From the NCBI GenBank assembly GCA_022820665.1, contig JAJEFB010000026.1, positions 1 through 64,000 on the forward strand: DNA of 64,000 bases. Direction: 5' to 3'. The DNA comes from Anaerolineae bacterium. GTDB taxonomy: Bacteria; Chloroflexota; Anaerolineae; Aggregatilineales; Phototrophicaceae. Shown here in pieces: positions 43,378-53,079 of the stretch. Made by a program: the position numbers and the translations under genes. Below the pieces are notes generated by a model. That model was not told where the DNA came from. It saw nothing but the letters and a program-made list of their open reading frames with translations, and did no database searches. Each line of letters opens with the position of its first letter. The first letter of the stretch is position 1.

Positions 43378-44997
43378 CTAACGGTGAGGCAGGGGCGCGC
43401 TTTTGCCGGTGCTGCAAATTGGCTGGCCTCCCGCGAGGGCGATCACTTCCCATTGCAGGGCGCCCCCAACGCCCAGTTGCCCGGCGCTGAAGCTGATCGT
43501 TGTTTGATCGGCGCCGGTGCGGAAGCTGCCGAGCAGCGAGCCAGTCCCATGGTCATAAACGTCGACTTGATAGCCGGTGGCGGCTGCGATGCCGTCCCAA
43601 TAGTAGGGGCTAATACCGCCCGGCGCGGTTTCCAAGGGTGATGTCAGCCGAAGGCCGCTACAATCCGGAGGCGCGGTTTTTGGCGCTATGGCAAGCGAGG
43701 TTGAGGGCTCTTCTGGCTTTGCGGAAACCAATCCAGCGAATCCGCTGCCCGGATTGGGAATCAAGAGTTGGTCCCCGACATAGAGCAGCAATGGAGAGCG
43801 GAGACTGTTGGCTTCGACAATGTCTGCTACGCGGACATCGTAGCGGCGCGCCAGCGCAAGTAGCGAATCGCCACTCGCCACGACATGGATGAAATCGCCC
43901 ACGGTCATTTTGCTGTCGTGTTCGGCCCAGTTGTTGGCGCGCGCCAGTCCATTCAAGGCTTCCTGCAGCCTCTGGCCGCGCGCCAATTCAGCGTCAGAAA
44001 CGGGCAAGGCGCCGCTCCAAGCCAGGATAGCAGTTTTGCCGCTCCCGGCACTGGTCAGGATGCCGACAACGGTATTTCCCGCCAAAACCGTATTGCCAAA
44101 GGCAGTGGTTACCGCGCCCCGGTGTACGGTCATGCTCAAGGCATTGCGGTGGACCTGTTGAAAACTGACGAGCGATTGGACATGGATGTCGACGCCGTTC
44201 AGGGTTAAATTCACGCTGGATGCCTCCGGCGTTTGAATAGCGAGCACAGGCTCCGCCGCATCACAATCGGTTATTTCTCTCGCCGAGGAAAATGAAAGAG
44301 CCTGCAAAGCGAAAGGGTCAGCGACGTCGACAACCGGCAGCGCCTCCATCGCTTGCAGGGGCGCCAGATGATCGCGCTCTACCCAAGATACCGTTCCATC
44401 ATTGACGACGCGCAGCCATTCTCCTCCGCGCGTCCTGGCGTCTACCAGCGCGATCTCGTCCTGCTGCAGTTGTCCCAGTTCTTCGGCGATCTTGGCGGCT
44501 TGAGAGAAGCGCGTCGTGGATTCGAGCGCGACTGTGCTTAGGGGTTCGCGAATCTCGTCTATCGCGGAGAGAACAACCTCATGGTCGAGTGATGCGTCCC
44601 CGGCAAGCATCATAATCGGTCCGGCGCCCGGGCGCGACTGGGGCAGATTCGCTTGCAGGTTCATGACGGCCAAGCCCCAATGTCCTCTTTCGAGATTCAG
44701 CGCGGAAGTTTGGAGGCTCTTCAATTGGGTGAGCGGCGCGCGCGCTCCGGGCGCGTCGAAATCAGTGGGGTTTGAATCTTCCGCGAAACTGGCATCGACT
44801 TGGGAATGACCGTAGCACAAACTGTTTCGCTCCAGATCGGCGCAATGCTCGCTCAAGTTCAGCAGCGCCTGGGCGACGATTTCCTGACAGGCTGCTTCTT
44901 GCGCGTCGGCCGAGACAAGGGCAAAAGCAAACAAGAGCGGCAATATCAGAGCAAATCGTTTGTGAGGCAAAGCGATTCCACTTTCGGCCGGGGGCAC
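43378..44997 (-). CDS. Secreted protein with LysM domain
   Basis: The protein has an N-terminal signal peptide (KRFALILPLLFAFALVSADAQ), then a region with VRTRG-type SH3-like content (IALVDARTRGGEWLRVVNDGTVSWVERDHLAPL), a FecR-like middle (SVNLTLNGVDIHVQSLVSFQQVHRNALSMTVHRGAVTTAFG), and a LysM domain near residues 380-425 (HVVASGDSLLALARRYDVRVADIVEANSLRSPLLLYVGDQLLIP), which binds N-acetylglucosamine polymers such as peptidoglycan. The tail is FN3-like. It may act in cell-wall binding or carry a glycan-related function. The exact start is uncertain. Confidence 0.7.
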   Translation of the reverse strand: MPPAESGIALPHKRFALILPLLFAFALVSADAQEAACQEIVAQALLNLSEHCADLERNSLCYGHSQVDASFAEDSNPTDFDAPGARAPLTQLKSLQTSALNLERGHWGLAVMNLQANLPQSRPGAGPIMMLAGDASLDHEVVLSAIDEIREPLSTVALESTTRFSQAAKIAEELGQLQQDEIALVDARTRGGEWLRVVNDGTVSWVERDHLAPLQAMEALPVVDVADPFALQALSFSSAREITDCDAAEPVLAIQTPEASSVNLTLNGVDIHVQSLVSFQQVHRNALSMTVHRGAVTTAFGNTVLAGNTVVGILTSAGSGKTAILAWSGALPVSDAELARGQRLQEALNGLARANNWAEHDSKMTVGDFIHVVASGDSLLALARRYDVRVADIVEANSLRSPLLLYVGDQLLIPNPGSGFAGLVSAKPEEPSTSLAIAPKTAPPDCSGLRLTSPLETAPGGISPYYWDGIAAATGYQVDVYDHGTGSLLGSFRTGADQTTISFSAGQLGVGGALQWEVIALAGGQPICSTGKSAPLPHR

Positions 44998-45139
44998 TCG
45001 GCGAGTAACCGGCGAATTTGGGCTACCGTGGCCACAGAAAATAATGAAACTGCTCGGCTATCGCAAATCGCGGTTCATTAAGAACGGGACCAGGCAGCTT
45101 AATGCTAGCACATAAGCCATAACTGTACCCCACGCTTAA

Positions 45140-46852
45140 TCAACGATTGCCGCCTTTCTTCTTCCGCGCATTGCCTCGGCCTTTTTTCCGCGCTTTGGAC
45201 CATTGATCGCGCAGCGTAACCGTGCGATTGAAAACGAGCTTGTCGTCAGTGGAATCTGGGTCGACCACAAAATAAGCCAAACGTTCGAACTGGAAGCGAT
45301 CGCCACTTTTAGCATGGCGGAGGCTGGGTTCGACGAAGACAGGGTCCAGGACGCGCAAGGAATCCGGATTGATGAATTCGGTGAAGTCCTTTTGGCTGTC
45401 GGCTTCTGGGTCTTCGACAGTGAAAAGACTGTCATAGAGCCGCGCTTCCGCCTCGAGGGCGTGCGCGGCGGATACCCAGTGCAAGGTCGCTTTCACGCGC
45501 CTGCCGTCGGGCGCGGCGCCGCCTCGCGTGGCTGGATCGTAAGTACAGCGCAGTTCCAGGACCTCGCCGTCGTCGTCTTTGATGACATCGGTACAGGTGA
45601 TGAAATAGGCATAACGGAGCCGCACTTCCCGGCCTGGCGCCAAACGGAAGAACTTGCGCGGCGGGTCTTCCATAAAGTCGTCGCGTTCGATGTACAGCAC
45701 TTTGGAAAAGGGAACGTTTCGCGTGCCAGCCGATTCATCTTCCGGATTGTTGATCGCTTCCAGTTCTTCGATCAGGTCGTTGGGGTAATTCTCGATCACG
45801 ACTTTGAGCGGATTAAGCACAGCCATGACGCGATCCGCGGTCTTGTTCAGGTGTTGGCGGATGTGATACTCCAGTTTATGAAAGGCGACCACGCCCTTGA
45901 CTTTGCCGACGCCGGTATCTTCACAGAATTGCCGGATCGCTTCTGGTGAGTATCCGCGGCGTCGTAGCCCGGCGATGGTAGGCATGCGCGGATCGTCCCA
46001 CCCGCCGACATGGTTTTCTTGCACCAGCCGAATCAGCTTGCGCTTGCTAAGTACAGTATGGCTGAGTTCCAGCCGGGCGAACTCGATCTGCTGGGGATGG
46101 TAGATCTCGATATTGTCCAGGTACCAGTCGTAGAGCGGACGGTGGTCTTCGTATTCCAGTGTGCAAATGGAGTGCGTGATTTCTTCGATTGAGTCGGATT
46201 GTCCGTGGGCGAAATCGTACATCGGATAGATTTTCCACTTGGCGCCGGTGCGGGGATGGGGGGCGTCGAGGATGCGATACATGACCGGATCGCGCATGTT
46301 GATATTGCCCGATGTCATGTCGATTTTGGCGCGCAATACGGCTTCACCTTCTTTGAAGGCTCCCGCGCGCATTTTCTCGAAGAGCGCCAGGTTTTCTTCG
46401 ACGGGGCGATTTCGGTAGGGGCTTTCCACGCCCGGTTGCGTCAGCGTGCCGCGGTACTCGCGGATCTCGTCCTGGCTAAGCTCGTCGACGTATGCCTTGC
46501 CAATCTGAATGAGCTCAATCGCCATCTCGTATAGCTGGTCGAAGTAATCGGAGGCGTAATAGAGGCGATTGTCCCAGTCGTAGCCGAGCCAACGCAGATC
46601 CTCGGTGATGGCGTCGATATATTCCTGCTCTTCCTTGGCTGGATTGGTATCGTCAAAGCGCAGGTTGCACAAACCGCCGTATTGTTCCGCGATGCCAAAG
46701 TTCAAACAGATGGACTTGGCATGGCCAATGTGCAAATAGCCATTGGGTTCCGGCGGAAAGCGCGTATGTACTTTGCCATCAAAGCGCCCGCTTTCGGCGT
46801 GTCCGTCGATGATATCGGTGATGAAATTCTTCTTCGTCTCGTTTACCGGCAT
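45140..46852 (-). CDS. glnS: Glutaminyl-tRNA synthetase
   Basis: GlnRS joins glutamine to tRNA-Gln. The class I HIGH motif is in [22 protein letters not shown], the KMSKS-like motif is VLSKRKL, and [32 protein letters not shown] and [35 protein letters not shown] are the usual eukaryote-like GlnRS signatures. The C-terminal anticodon beta-barrels are present. From the ATG at 46852 it is 570 residues; the track's TTG start is less likely. Many Chloroflexota instead use the GatCAB route, so a direct GlnRS suggests acquisition or lineage choice. Confidence 0.95.
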   Translation of the reverse strand: MPVNETKKNFITDIIDGHAESGRFDGKVHTRFPPEPNGYLHIGHAKSICLNFGIAEQYGGLCNLRFDDTNPAKEEQEYIDAITEDLRWLGYDWDNRLYYASDYFDQLYEMAIELIQIGKAYVDELSQDEIREYRGTLTQPGVESPYRNRPVEENLALFEKMRAGAFKEGEAVLRAKIDMTSGNINMRDPVMYRILDAPHPRTGAKWKIYPMYDFAHGQSDSIEEITHSICTLEYEDHRPLYDWYLDNIEIYHPQQIEFARLELSHTVLSKRKLIRLVQENHVGGWDDPRMPTIAGLRRRGYSPEAIRQFCEDTGVGKVKGVVAFHKLEYHIRQHLNKTADRVMAVLNPLKVVIENYPNDLIEELEAINNPEDESAGTRNVPFSKVLYIERDDFMEDPPRKFFRLAPGREVRLRYAYFITCTDVIKDDDGEVLELRCTYDPATRGGAAPDGRRVKATLHWVSAAHALEAEARLYDSLFTVEDPEADSQKDFTEFINPDSLRVLDPVFVEPSLRHAKSGDRFQFERLAYFVVDPDSTDDKLVFNRTVTLRDQWSKARKKGRGNARKKKGGNR

Positions 46853-47392
46853 GTCTGTTTTCCCAAGATTGACGCGCAAGCTGAGTTTCTATCATATGCT
46901 TCCGCCGCTATTCGTTCAAGAGGGCTGTTTGTCCGGGCAAGCGCATCAAACTGCAAAATCCGCGCCTAGCTCACAAGATTTTAACCACCGCGGACACGAA
47001 GGGCACCGAGACTTTTTTCACCGCAAAGACACGAAGCGCATAAAGGTTTTGGGAGGGAGGTATGGGATTGCGGGTTGTGGGTCCGGCGGGGATAGTGCCG
47101 GTTTTTTTGCCACAGAGGCTCAGAGGCACAGAGAGATCTTAACCGCCGAGGGTCGCGTAGACACTGACCGCCGGCACAGACCATCAGGCGTCCCTACAGA
47201 TTATCAATGCGGTAGATAATTTGTCATTGTCAGCGACATTTCAATTTGAAGCGATTGCCCGGGGCTGTTTAGGGACCGGGTGTTGATATACATAGTCTCG
47301 TTCGTGGGGATTTCGGCGTTTCCATGTTTTGCGGCTGCCTCATATAATGAGTCCATGTTGATAGTTTTCCCTGCTAGCGGGTTCTTGCTCCT
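46853..47392. other. Spacer with dispersed-repeat sequences
   Basis: About 540 bases. It contains stretches TTAACCACCGCGGACACGAAG, CACCGCAAAGACACGAAG and CCACAGAGGCTCAGAGGCACAGAGAG, which look like a broadly distributed environmental repeat, and a GTCGCGTAGACACTGACCG copy at 47153-47177. No gene is supported. It contains the promoter region of the copper protein gene. Confidence 0.5.
47153..47177. repeat. Dispersed GCGTAGACACTGACCG repeat, copy 3
   Basis: GTCGCGTAGACACTGACCGCCGGCAC is preceded by AACCGCCGAGG and lies in the glnS/copC spacer beside CACAGAGG-type repeats. Confidence 0.6.
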
Positions 47393-49621
47393 ATGACAGT
47401 TTTGCGTCTACTGCTCGCGTTGTTGGTTCTCTCGGCCTCGCTGATGCTGGTAGGGGCGCATGGATATGTCGTGCGGGCGATACCCGCCGACCGCAGCACG
47501 CTCGAGCGTCCTCCAACGCGCCTGCAATACTGGTTCAGCGAAGCGCTTGAACCGCGTTTCAGCGAGATCAATCTGCGTGATCAGACGGGTACGATCATCG
47601 CCAGCGGCGGCGTCGATCAAGACAGCTTTTCTTTGCTGTCACTACGCGTGCCGAGTGACTTGCCCGATGGCGCTTATATCGTCGAATTGCGTCCGGCATT
47701 TGCCAGCGACGGTCATGTCATCGCCGAGAGTCGCGTGTTCTTCGTGGGGGAGGAGGTCGGCGGCGTCAGCGGAAGAGTAGCCGACGACCGAGCCATTCCG
47801 TTTGAGGTCTTCTGGAGATACTTGCTTGGCATCGCGAATACGATGTTTTTTGGCGGATCTTTTGCTTACGCCGCCCTTCTGTTGCCCGCGTGGGGCAGCG
47901 CAGGCATTTCGCCAGGCGGTTTGCCGCCCCGTGTCATGGGGCGCCTGCGCAATTGTTTCGTTTTGGCTGTGGCAATCGCCATCAGCACGAATTTGCTCGC
48001 GTTGATTCAGCAGTCGATGGTCTTTTTCAACGCGGACGCGTCTCAAGTCGTGCAGGAGGGTCTTTGGCAGGTGGTGCAGATTGGCTCGCGCTTCGGCGAT
48101 ATCTGGACCCTGCGCATGGTCTTGCTCCTGTTCACCGCCATACTTATTTTCGCTGCCGAATACATGCGCGAAACAGTTCCCCAGATGTCTGTGGGCATCT
48201 GGAAAGGGATGATCTGGCTCGGCGCGCTCTTCATCGGATTGAGCATGATAACCAGCCACGCTGCCGGATCATTGGTACTGCCCTGGGTGGCCATCTTGGT
48301 CAATTGGATTCACGCGCTGGCGGTGGCGGGCTGGGTTGGCGGTCTCTTCGCTTTGGCGCTGGCGCTGCCAGCCGCGCTTGATCCTTACGGAGAGGAGGAA
48401 AGACGTCGGGCGCGCGCTGCGGTGCTGATGCGTTTCTCGCGACTGGCCAAGATCATGGTCATCATTGTGATTGTCACCGGCGCCTACAACGCGCTGAACT
48501 ATTTTGCCAGTCCAGCGGAGATCGCGAGCAGTTACGGCAACGCCCTGGGCAGAAAGCTCCTGCTTGTTGCCTTGCTGCTGCTGGCTGGCGGATGGCAGCA
48601 TCTCACGCTGCGGCCGCATCTTTTGGCGGGAATCCGCGGCAAGCTGGAACGTGCAGGCATTCGACTACGGGGAGAAAGCCGTGAACGTTTGTTGCGGCTG
48701 GAAGTTCTGCTGGCGCTGGCGACTCTGCTCACGGTTTCCTGGCTCAGCGCGACGCCCATTCCCGAACCGCAGTATGCGCCGCCCGACGCGCAAGTTCCGC
48801 AATCGACCGGGACAGCCGGCGACTTCAGGATAAGTGCTGCCGCACTGCCCGGCGGACCCGGCGTCAATACTTACGATCTGCTTGTCAGCCGCGCCGGCGC
48901 GCCGGTCCCCGACCTCAATGTCTATTTGCAGTTGGTCCATCCACAAGGTGGACGACGCAGCCCATGGCATCGGGCGGAAGAGGCGGAAACGGGCCTTTAT
49001 GTGGCTGCGGGAGACGAAATCGACAGAGCGGGCAACTGGTGGGTACTTATTGATGTTGTCGACGACGATGGGCTAAGGCGGGCAGCCTTTTACTGGGAGA
49101 TAAGCGCAGCCGCCGCCGTGCGGCAGTCCCGTGACGCGAATAGCCTGCAGATCATATCACTCGCGACAATCTTGATTACGATCGGCGCGCTGGCTTATCC
49201 GGCGGGAAAGCGCCTTCTCGCGCGGATGAACCTCGGAACCGCTAGCTGTCTGCTTGCGAGCGGCGCAGTTGTCGTGGCGCTCGGCACGATGGGCATCGGC
49301 GCGGCGTTGATCGCCGAACAGCAGCGAGAATATGAGCGCGCGCTCAACCCGCCGCCCCAAGTCGTCAATGCTGTCTTGCCCGATGCCGAGTCGCTGGCGC
49401 GCGGCGCGGCGCTGTACCGGGAACACTGTCTGGTTTGGCAGGGGGAGTCGGCCGATTTCCGCGCCTTGCGCGGGCAGCTAAGCGCGGTCGGCGATGATTT
49501 TCTCTATGGTGTGGTGAGGGAGGGTTGGCGCAAGCTGCCGCGCTGCAGCGGGGACCTGAGCGAAGGGCGGGTTTGGGATATTGTGAACTTTTTCCGCACG
49601 TTTGACGGGCGCGGTGAATAA
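47393..49621 (+). CDS. CopC-CopD fusion with degenerate cytochrome c-like tail
   Basis: The 742-residue protein has a signal peptide, a CopC copper-binding domain (AHGYVVRAIPADRSTLERPPTRLQYWFSEALEP, with mature N-terminal His and DGHVIAESRVFFVG), eight or so CopD membrane helices (FGGSFAYAALLLPAWG onward), a periplasmic beta domain (DFRISAAALPGGPGVNTYDLLVSRAG...), another helix and a C-terminal domain shaped like class I cytochrome c (SLARGAALYREHCLVWQG...FLYGVVREGWRKLPRCSGDLSEGRVWDIVNFFRTF). The heme motif CxxCH reads CLVWQ at Cys679, and the distal Met position reads Leu, so heme should not bind. Copper import or tolerance at the membrane is likely. Confidence 0.85.
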   Translation: MTVLRLLLALLVLSASLMLVGAHGYVVRAIPADRSTLERPPTRLQYWFSEALEPRFSEINLRDQTGTIIASGGVDQDSFSLLSLRVPSDLPDGAYIVELRPAFASDGHVIAESRVFFVGEEVGGVSGRVADDRAIPFEVFWRYLLGIANTMFFGGSFAYAALLLPAWGSAGISPGGLPPRVMGRLRNCFVLAVAIAISTNLLALIQQSMVFFNADASQVVQEGLWQVVQIGSRFGDIWTLRMVLLLFTAILIFAAEYMRETVPQMSVGIWKGMIWLGALFIGLSMITSHAAGSLVLPWVAILVNWIHALAVAGWVGGLFALALALPAALDPYGEEERRRARAAVLMRFSRLAKIMVIIVIVTGAYNALNYFASPAEIASSYGNALGRKLLLVALLLLAGGWQHLTLRPHLLAGIRGKLERAGIRLRGESRERLLRLEVLLALATLLTVSWLSATPIPEPQYAPPDAQVPQSTGTAGDFRISAAALPGGPGVNTYDLLVSRAGAPVPDLNVYLQLVHPQGGRRSPWHRAEEAETGLYVAAGDEIDRAGNWWVLIDVVDDDGLRRAAFYWEISAAAAVRQSRDANSLQIISLATILITIGALAYPAGKRLLARMNLGTASCLLASGAVVVALGTMGIGAALIAEQQREYERALNPPPQVVNAVLPDAESLARGAALYREHCLVWQGESADFRALRGQLSAVGDDFLYGVVREGWRKLPRCSGDLSEGRVWDIVNFFRTFDGRGE

Positions 49622-49651
49622 CTTATAGATGTGGTGTTGCCCGCATATCTG

Positions 49652-51448
49652 TCATTCTTCTTCATCCAGAAAATCTCGAGCCATGCGCCCCCAATCCCAT
49701 CGAACCTCTTGAGCTTGCAAACGACGTTTACCATCGGGCTGCTCATCTTCATATCGCGCCCAAGCAAACAGAAGCAATTCCAAGCCATTGCGGGCATTCG
49801 CAATACTTTCTTTGAGCTTGCTCTCATCCAAATCACCCAAATCTTGCTGCAGGATTTCTAGCGAATGCTGATATGCAGGGTGGTCGACATTTAACGAAAC
49901 AATCATAGCACCTCCGCGCGATCTTACATCGAAAAACGCTGGTGACGACAAGCTCGATTTTGTCAAAGTATATTTTAGGCCTCGACTTACTGTCTGAGCG
50001 GCGAGATGCTGGGCCTGTTCCTGTGTTGTACCGTGCTCAACAAGTTCTGAAGCGATTTCTTTTTCTCTTTCTTCAGCGCTTTGCTGTTTTTCCTGTTCGT
50101 CGCTTTGACCCAAATAGCCTTCTTTAATGCGGTCTCGAACTACTTCAGTACCTTTTTCTTCCGACTGAGCTGATTCAGAATGCCGCTTATTCTTTGTAAT
50201 TGCTCCCTGTGTACGTAATAACCTTCGGATAGTTGAGATGTTTGTGCGAATATAATTCACAAGTTCCGACAGCGGTAAGCGAGGATCTTCAACTTGGCGC
50301 ATTTCATCCTTTGTTGCCATCCAAGTTTGTCCTAGTTCTCTTAATGTTTCTGGATCCGCTTTTGCCAATTCAGAAAAGTTTCGCGCGGATTGTTTGTTGT
50401 TTGTGACTCCGAAGAGTTCGTCTAATTCTGGTGGGAAACTGATCTCTGCTCCCCACCAACGGTCTCTAAGAGCTTCAGCGTCTTCCGACCAAGAGGTATC
50501 CAGGTCTAGCTCGCGCCCAGCTCGGACGATTGATACTCCCTTGTTATGGTTTGCATGTCTGCCATGTGGTTCTCTGCCGGCGTTACTTCCCTTTCGTGCC
50601 TCTTCTTTTGCGTAAGAAAATCTTACAGTCACGGTATGTTCTTCTTCGCGGAATCTGATTTTGAATTGAGTATTTTGAAAATCTGCCTGTGTGAACATAG
50701 GAATAATATCCCAAGGAGCCGGGCAGGAAGTATTAGAGAGCAAGTACAAAGGGTCGTTTGGACGAGCGTACTTTCCTTCAGTTTTGCGGATAGCATCCAT
50801 ATCAAAGGTTACTAGCCTGATTTTCACTCTTTCTTCCGCCAAAAAATATCGATACATTCGTCCAATCAAAGATTCGGAATTCTTGATAATTGTATTTGCT
50901 GTACGCCAAAGAATGCGATCTAGCTTCGACCAAACAACTAGAGAACCGGATATTCCATAATTGTATCCGACTTCTTGCCACAATTCAGGAATAGGCTTGT
51001 TGGTTGGGATAGGCACATCCTCGAGTTTTCCTGCCTCAATCTCATCTATGTCAATATAAGTATATATGGGGTTTTGATGGCCATCTTGCCAAGACCACAC
51101 CTCGACCCGCCGCGCTTGTGAAATTGAAGAACTTGGCAATCCCAAGCCGAAGCGTCCAATGCCACTATAGTCTTCAAGGTGCGTCCCATTGCCGAATTGC
51201 AAAGCCATCTGCAATACTTCCGCATTCATGCCGGATCCATTGTCCAAGACAGCAATCTGATGAATTCGTGAACGATTGCGCTGACCACTCATGTCTACCC
51301 GCTCTCCACAGAGAAGTTCGACGCTCGTCGCATCAGCTTGAATCGAGTTATCTATCAATTCTGCTATGGCGTAAGCCGCATTCTTGTATCCGTTGTCCCT
51401 AAAAGCTTTCACAGCTAAATGTACTGGCACAATACTGTGGTTCGGCAT
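49652..51448 (-). CDS. GHKL (MORC/HSP90-like) ATPase, candidate defence gene
   Basis: This 598-residue protein has a GHKL ATPase fold at the N-terminus: AYAIAELIDNSIQADATSVEL (N box), IAVLDNGSGMNAEVLQMAL (G1) and YSGIGRFGLGLPSSSISQAR (G2). The remainder contains a transducer-like part and a Lys/Glu-rich coiled region (KEMRQVEDPR... QSDEQEKQQSAEEREKEIASELVEHGTT). It starts three bases after the stop of an SF2 helicase gene. GHKL ATPases of MORC/MutL type in bacteria have been linked by comparative genomics to restriction-like and phage-defence loci with helicases. The ATG at 51448 has GGAG six bases upstream. The nucleotide composition is AT-richer than the surroundings. Confidence 0.8.
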   Translation of the reverse strand: MPNHSIVPVHLAVKAFRDNGYKNAAYAIAELIDNSIQADATSVELLCGERVDMSGQRNRSRIHQIAVLDNGSGMNAEVLQMALQFGNGTHLEDYSGIGRFGLGLPSSSISQARRVEVWSWQDGHQNPIYTYIDIDEIEAGKLEDVPIPTNKPIPELWQEVGYNYGISGSLVVWSKLDRILWRTANTIIKNSESLIGRMYRYFLAEERVKIRLVTFDMDAIRKTEGKYARPNDPLYLLSNTSCPAPWDIIPMFTQADFQNTQFKIRFREEEHTVTVRFSYAKEEARKGSNAGREPHGRHANHNKGVSIVRAGRELDLDTSWSEDAEALRDRWWGAEISFPPELDELFGVTNNKQSARNFSELAKADPETLRELGQTWMATKDEMRQVEDPRLPLSELVNYIRTNISTIRRLLRTQGAITKNKRHSESAQSEEKGTEVVRDRIKEGYLGQSDEQEKQQSAEEREKEIASELVEHGTTQEQAQHLAAQTVSRGLKYTLTKSSLSSPAFFDVRSRGGAMIVSLNVDHPAYQHSLEILQQDLGDLDESKLKESIANARNGLELLLFAWARYEDEQPDGKRRLQAQEVRWDWGRMARDFLDEEE

Positions 51449-51451
51449 CAC

Positions 51452-53062
51452 CTACTCCCAAATATCTTCCCAGTTGTTGAACGCCTCGGAAACACTTCCG
51501 AAACCTGGCAAATTATAATCAACTACAGTTACAATTTCAGCGCTTAAGTTTCCACCGACTCGCAGCCCCCGTATTGCCCGGCCCACCATTTGACTGTATA
51601 AAACAAGGGATTTCGTCGGTCGCGCTATTAGAGCAGCACTTGTCAGAGGAGCGTCAAAACCTGTTGTCAATACGCCAAAGTTGCAAAGTATTCTAACTTC
51701 TGGAGTATTTTGCTTGAATTTCTCAATCATTCGAGAACGCAGTATTCCTGGTGTGTTGGCAGTTACAGACTCTGCGTCATAGCCTTTCATCTGCAAGACG
51801 GCTGCTAACACATCTGCATGTGTAACAGTAGCGGCGAACACCAGAATTCTCTTGTGGCGTTTCGCAAGTTCCTCTAGTTTCGTGATGATTGCTAAGTTTC
51901 TCAATTCGTCCTCGGCAAGACGCTTTAGAATGTTGTCAGGTATGTCAAAACTGTTTTGAACTTTCCTTATGTCGGAATCTGATAATTCAGTACCTCCATC
52001 ATGGTAGAGAGGACTATAATTAACTTGAGCCAAATACTGCTCTGAAACCAGATAATCAATTGGATTGCAATAGTTTTCAATTTGAAGTGTGACCTTGCGA
52101 CGGGCAAAAAACTCCGAAAGCTCTTCGTCAATTTCAATATCTGCCCAAGTTCTCCCAGGAGTTGCTGTTAATCCTAACAGCGCGGGATTCGGGTGCGGCA
52201 TTCTCACAAGTGCATCAAGTATTAGTTGGTACGTTTTCGCTATTGCCGAGTGCGCTTCGTCAATTATTACAAGCGAAGTGCGCCCTGCCAATTCCATAAT
52301 GAATTCTAATTGCTGCTTGGTGGCACTGTACATTTTCGCTAGTCCACCAACCAGCAAACCATCATGCACCTCATCAAGTGCTAATCCGCGGTTACCCCAA
52401 AATCGGTACACTCCAATATCTCGATTGCCCAAGTAGCTCCACGCACTTTCAAATTCGGAAGCCGACTGCTCGCATAATTCTTCCGAATTTGCCAGCCAGA
52501 TCACTAGCTTTGGTTCGTGTTTGCGCAAATGATCCGCGATAATACTCATAGCAACTCGCGTCTTGCCTGCCCCTGTGGGCATATGCAGCATTACACGATT
52601 TGGGTTTTCTTCCAAAGCACAAGTAACAGCCCGGACAGCAGCACGTTGATGAGCAAAGAGAGAATATTGCCCGGGGCTGAAATGTGTTGCCGGTGTCTGT
52701 TCGTGAACCTCACGAACAGGTGCATTCAAACCAAAAAAATTGAACATTGCCTGCTCACGTTCAGACCCTCGTCTAAATTGAGCGAGCTTCAACTCATGGA
52801 ATGTATTCCCATTTTGCGAAAGTCGAAGCACTCTGTGGAGAATTTCGGCGCTTTCTTTAGGCAACAGATCAAAAAGTATTTGCCTCTTTTCGGATGAAAG
52901 TAGTAAGCTTTCCGCTGAGTAGATGTTCAGAATCAATTCACGTATTCGTTGCGGTGTAACTAATTGAGCATCAAGAGTTAAAAGCAACTTCAAAGGCGCT
53001 TGTCCTAGAATAAGCTGAAGCGTTTCATCATCTGCTCGTGAAAGCAAATCTTCGAATCTCAA
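51452..53062 (-). CDS. Superfamily 2 DEAD/DEAH helicase (RadD-like), candidate defence gene
   Basis: The helicase core is complete: MLHMPTGAGKTRVAMSIIADHLR (Walker A), SLVIIDEAHSAIAKTY (DEAH), LLGLTATPGRTWADIEIDEELSEFFA (motif III), ILVFAATVTHADVLAAVLQMKGY (motif IV) and LVLYSQMVGRAIRG (motif VI). An N-terminal accessory of about 150 residues (LLSRADDETLQLILGQAPLKLLLTLDAQ) is not recognised. RadD-like proteins act in recombination and repair; in defence islands they may translocate on DNA. TTG at 53062 is preferred because AGGAG sits seven bases upstream. The gene forms a unit with the GHKL ATPase and both are AT-richer than the neighbours. Confidence 0.82.
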   Translation of the reverse strand: MRFEDLLSRADDETLQLILGQAPLKLLLTLDAQLVTPQRIRELILNIYSAESLLLSSEKRQILFDLLPKESAEILHRVLRLSQNGNTFHELKLAQFRRGSEREQAMFNFFGLNAPVREVHEQTPATHFSPGQYSLFAHQRAAVRAVTCALEENPNRVMLHMPTGAGKTRVAMSIIADHLRKHEPKLVIWLANSEELCEQSASEFESAWSYLGNRDIGVYRFWGNRGLALDEVHDGLLVGGLAKMYSATKQQLEFIMELAGRTSLVIIDEAHSAIAKTYQLILDALVRMPHPNPALLGLTATPGRTWADIEIDEELSEFFARRKVTLQIENYCNPIDYLVSEQYLAQVNYSPLYHDGGTELSDSDIRKVQNSFDIPDNILKRLAEDELRNLAIITKLEELAKRHKRILVFAATVTHADVLAAVLQMKGYDAESVTANTPGILRSRMIEKFKQNTPEVRILCNFGVLTTGFDAPLTSAALIARPTKSLVLYSQMVGRAIRGLRVGGNLSAEIVTVVDYNLPGFGSVSEAFNNWEDIWE

Positions 53063-53079
53063 GCTCAATCTCCTATGAC

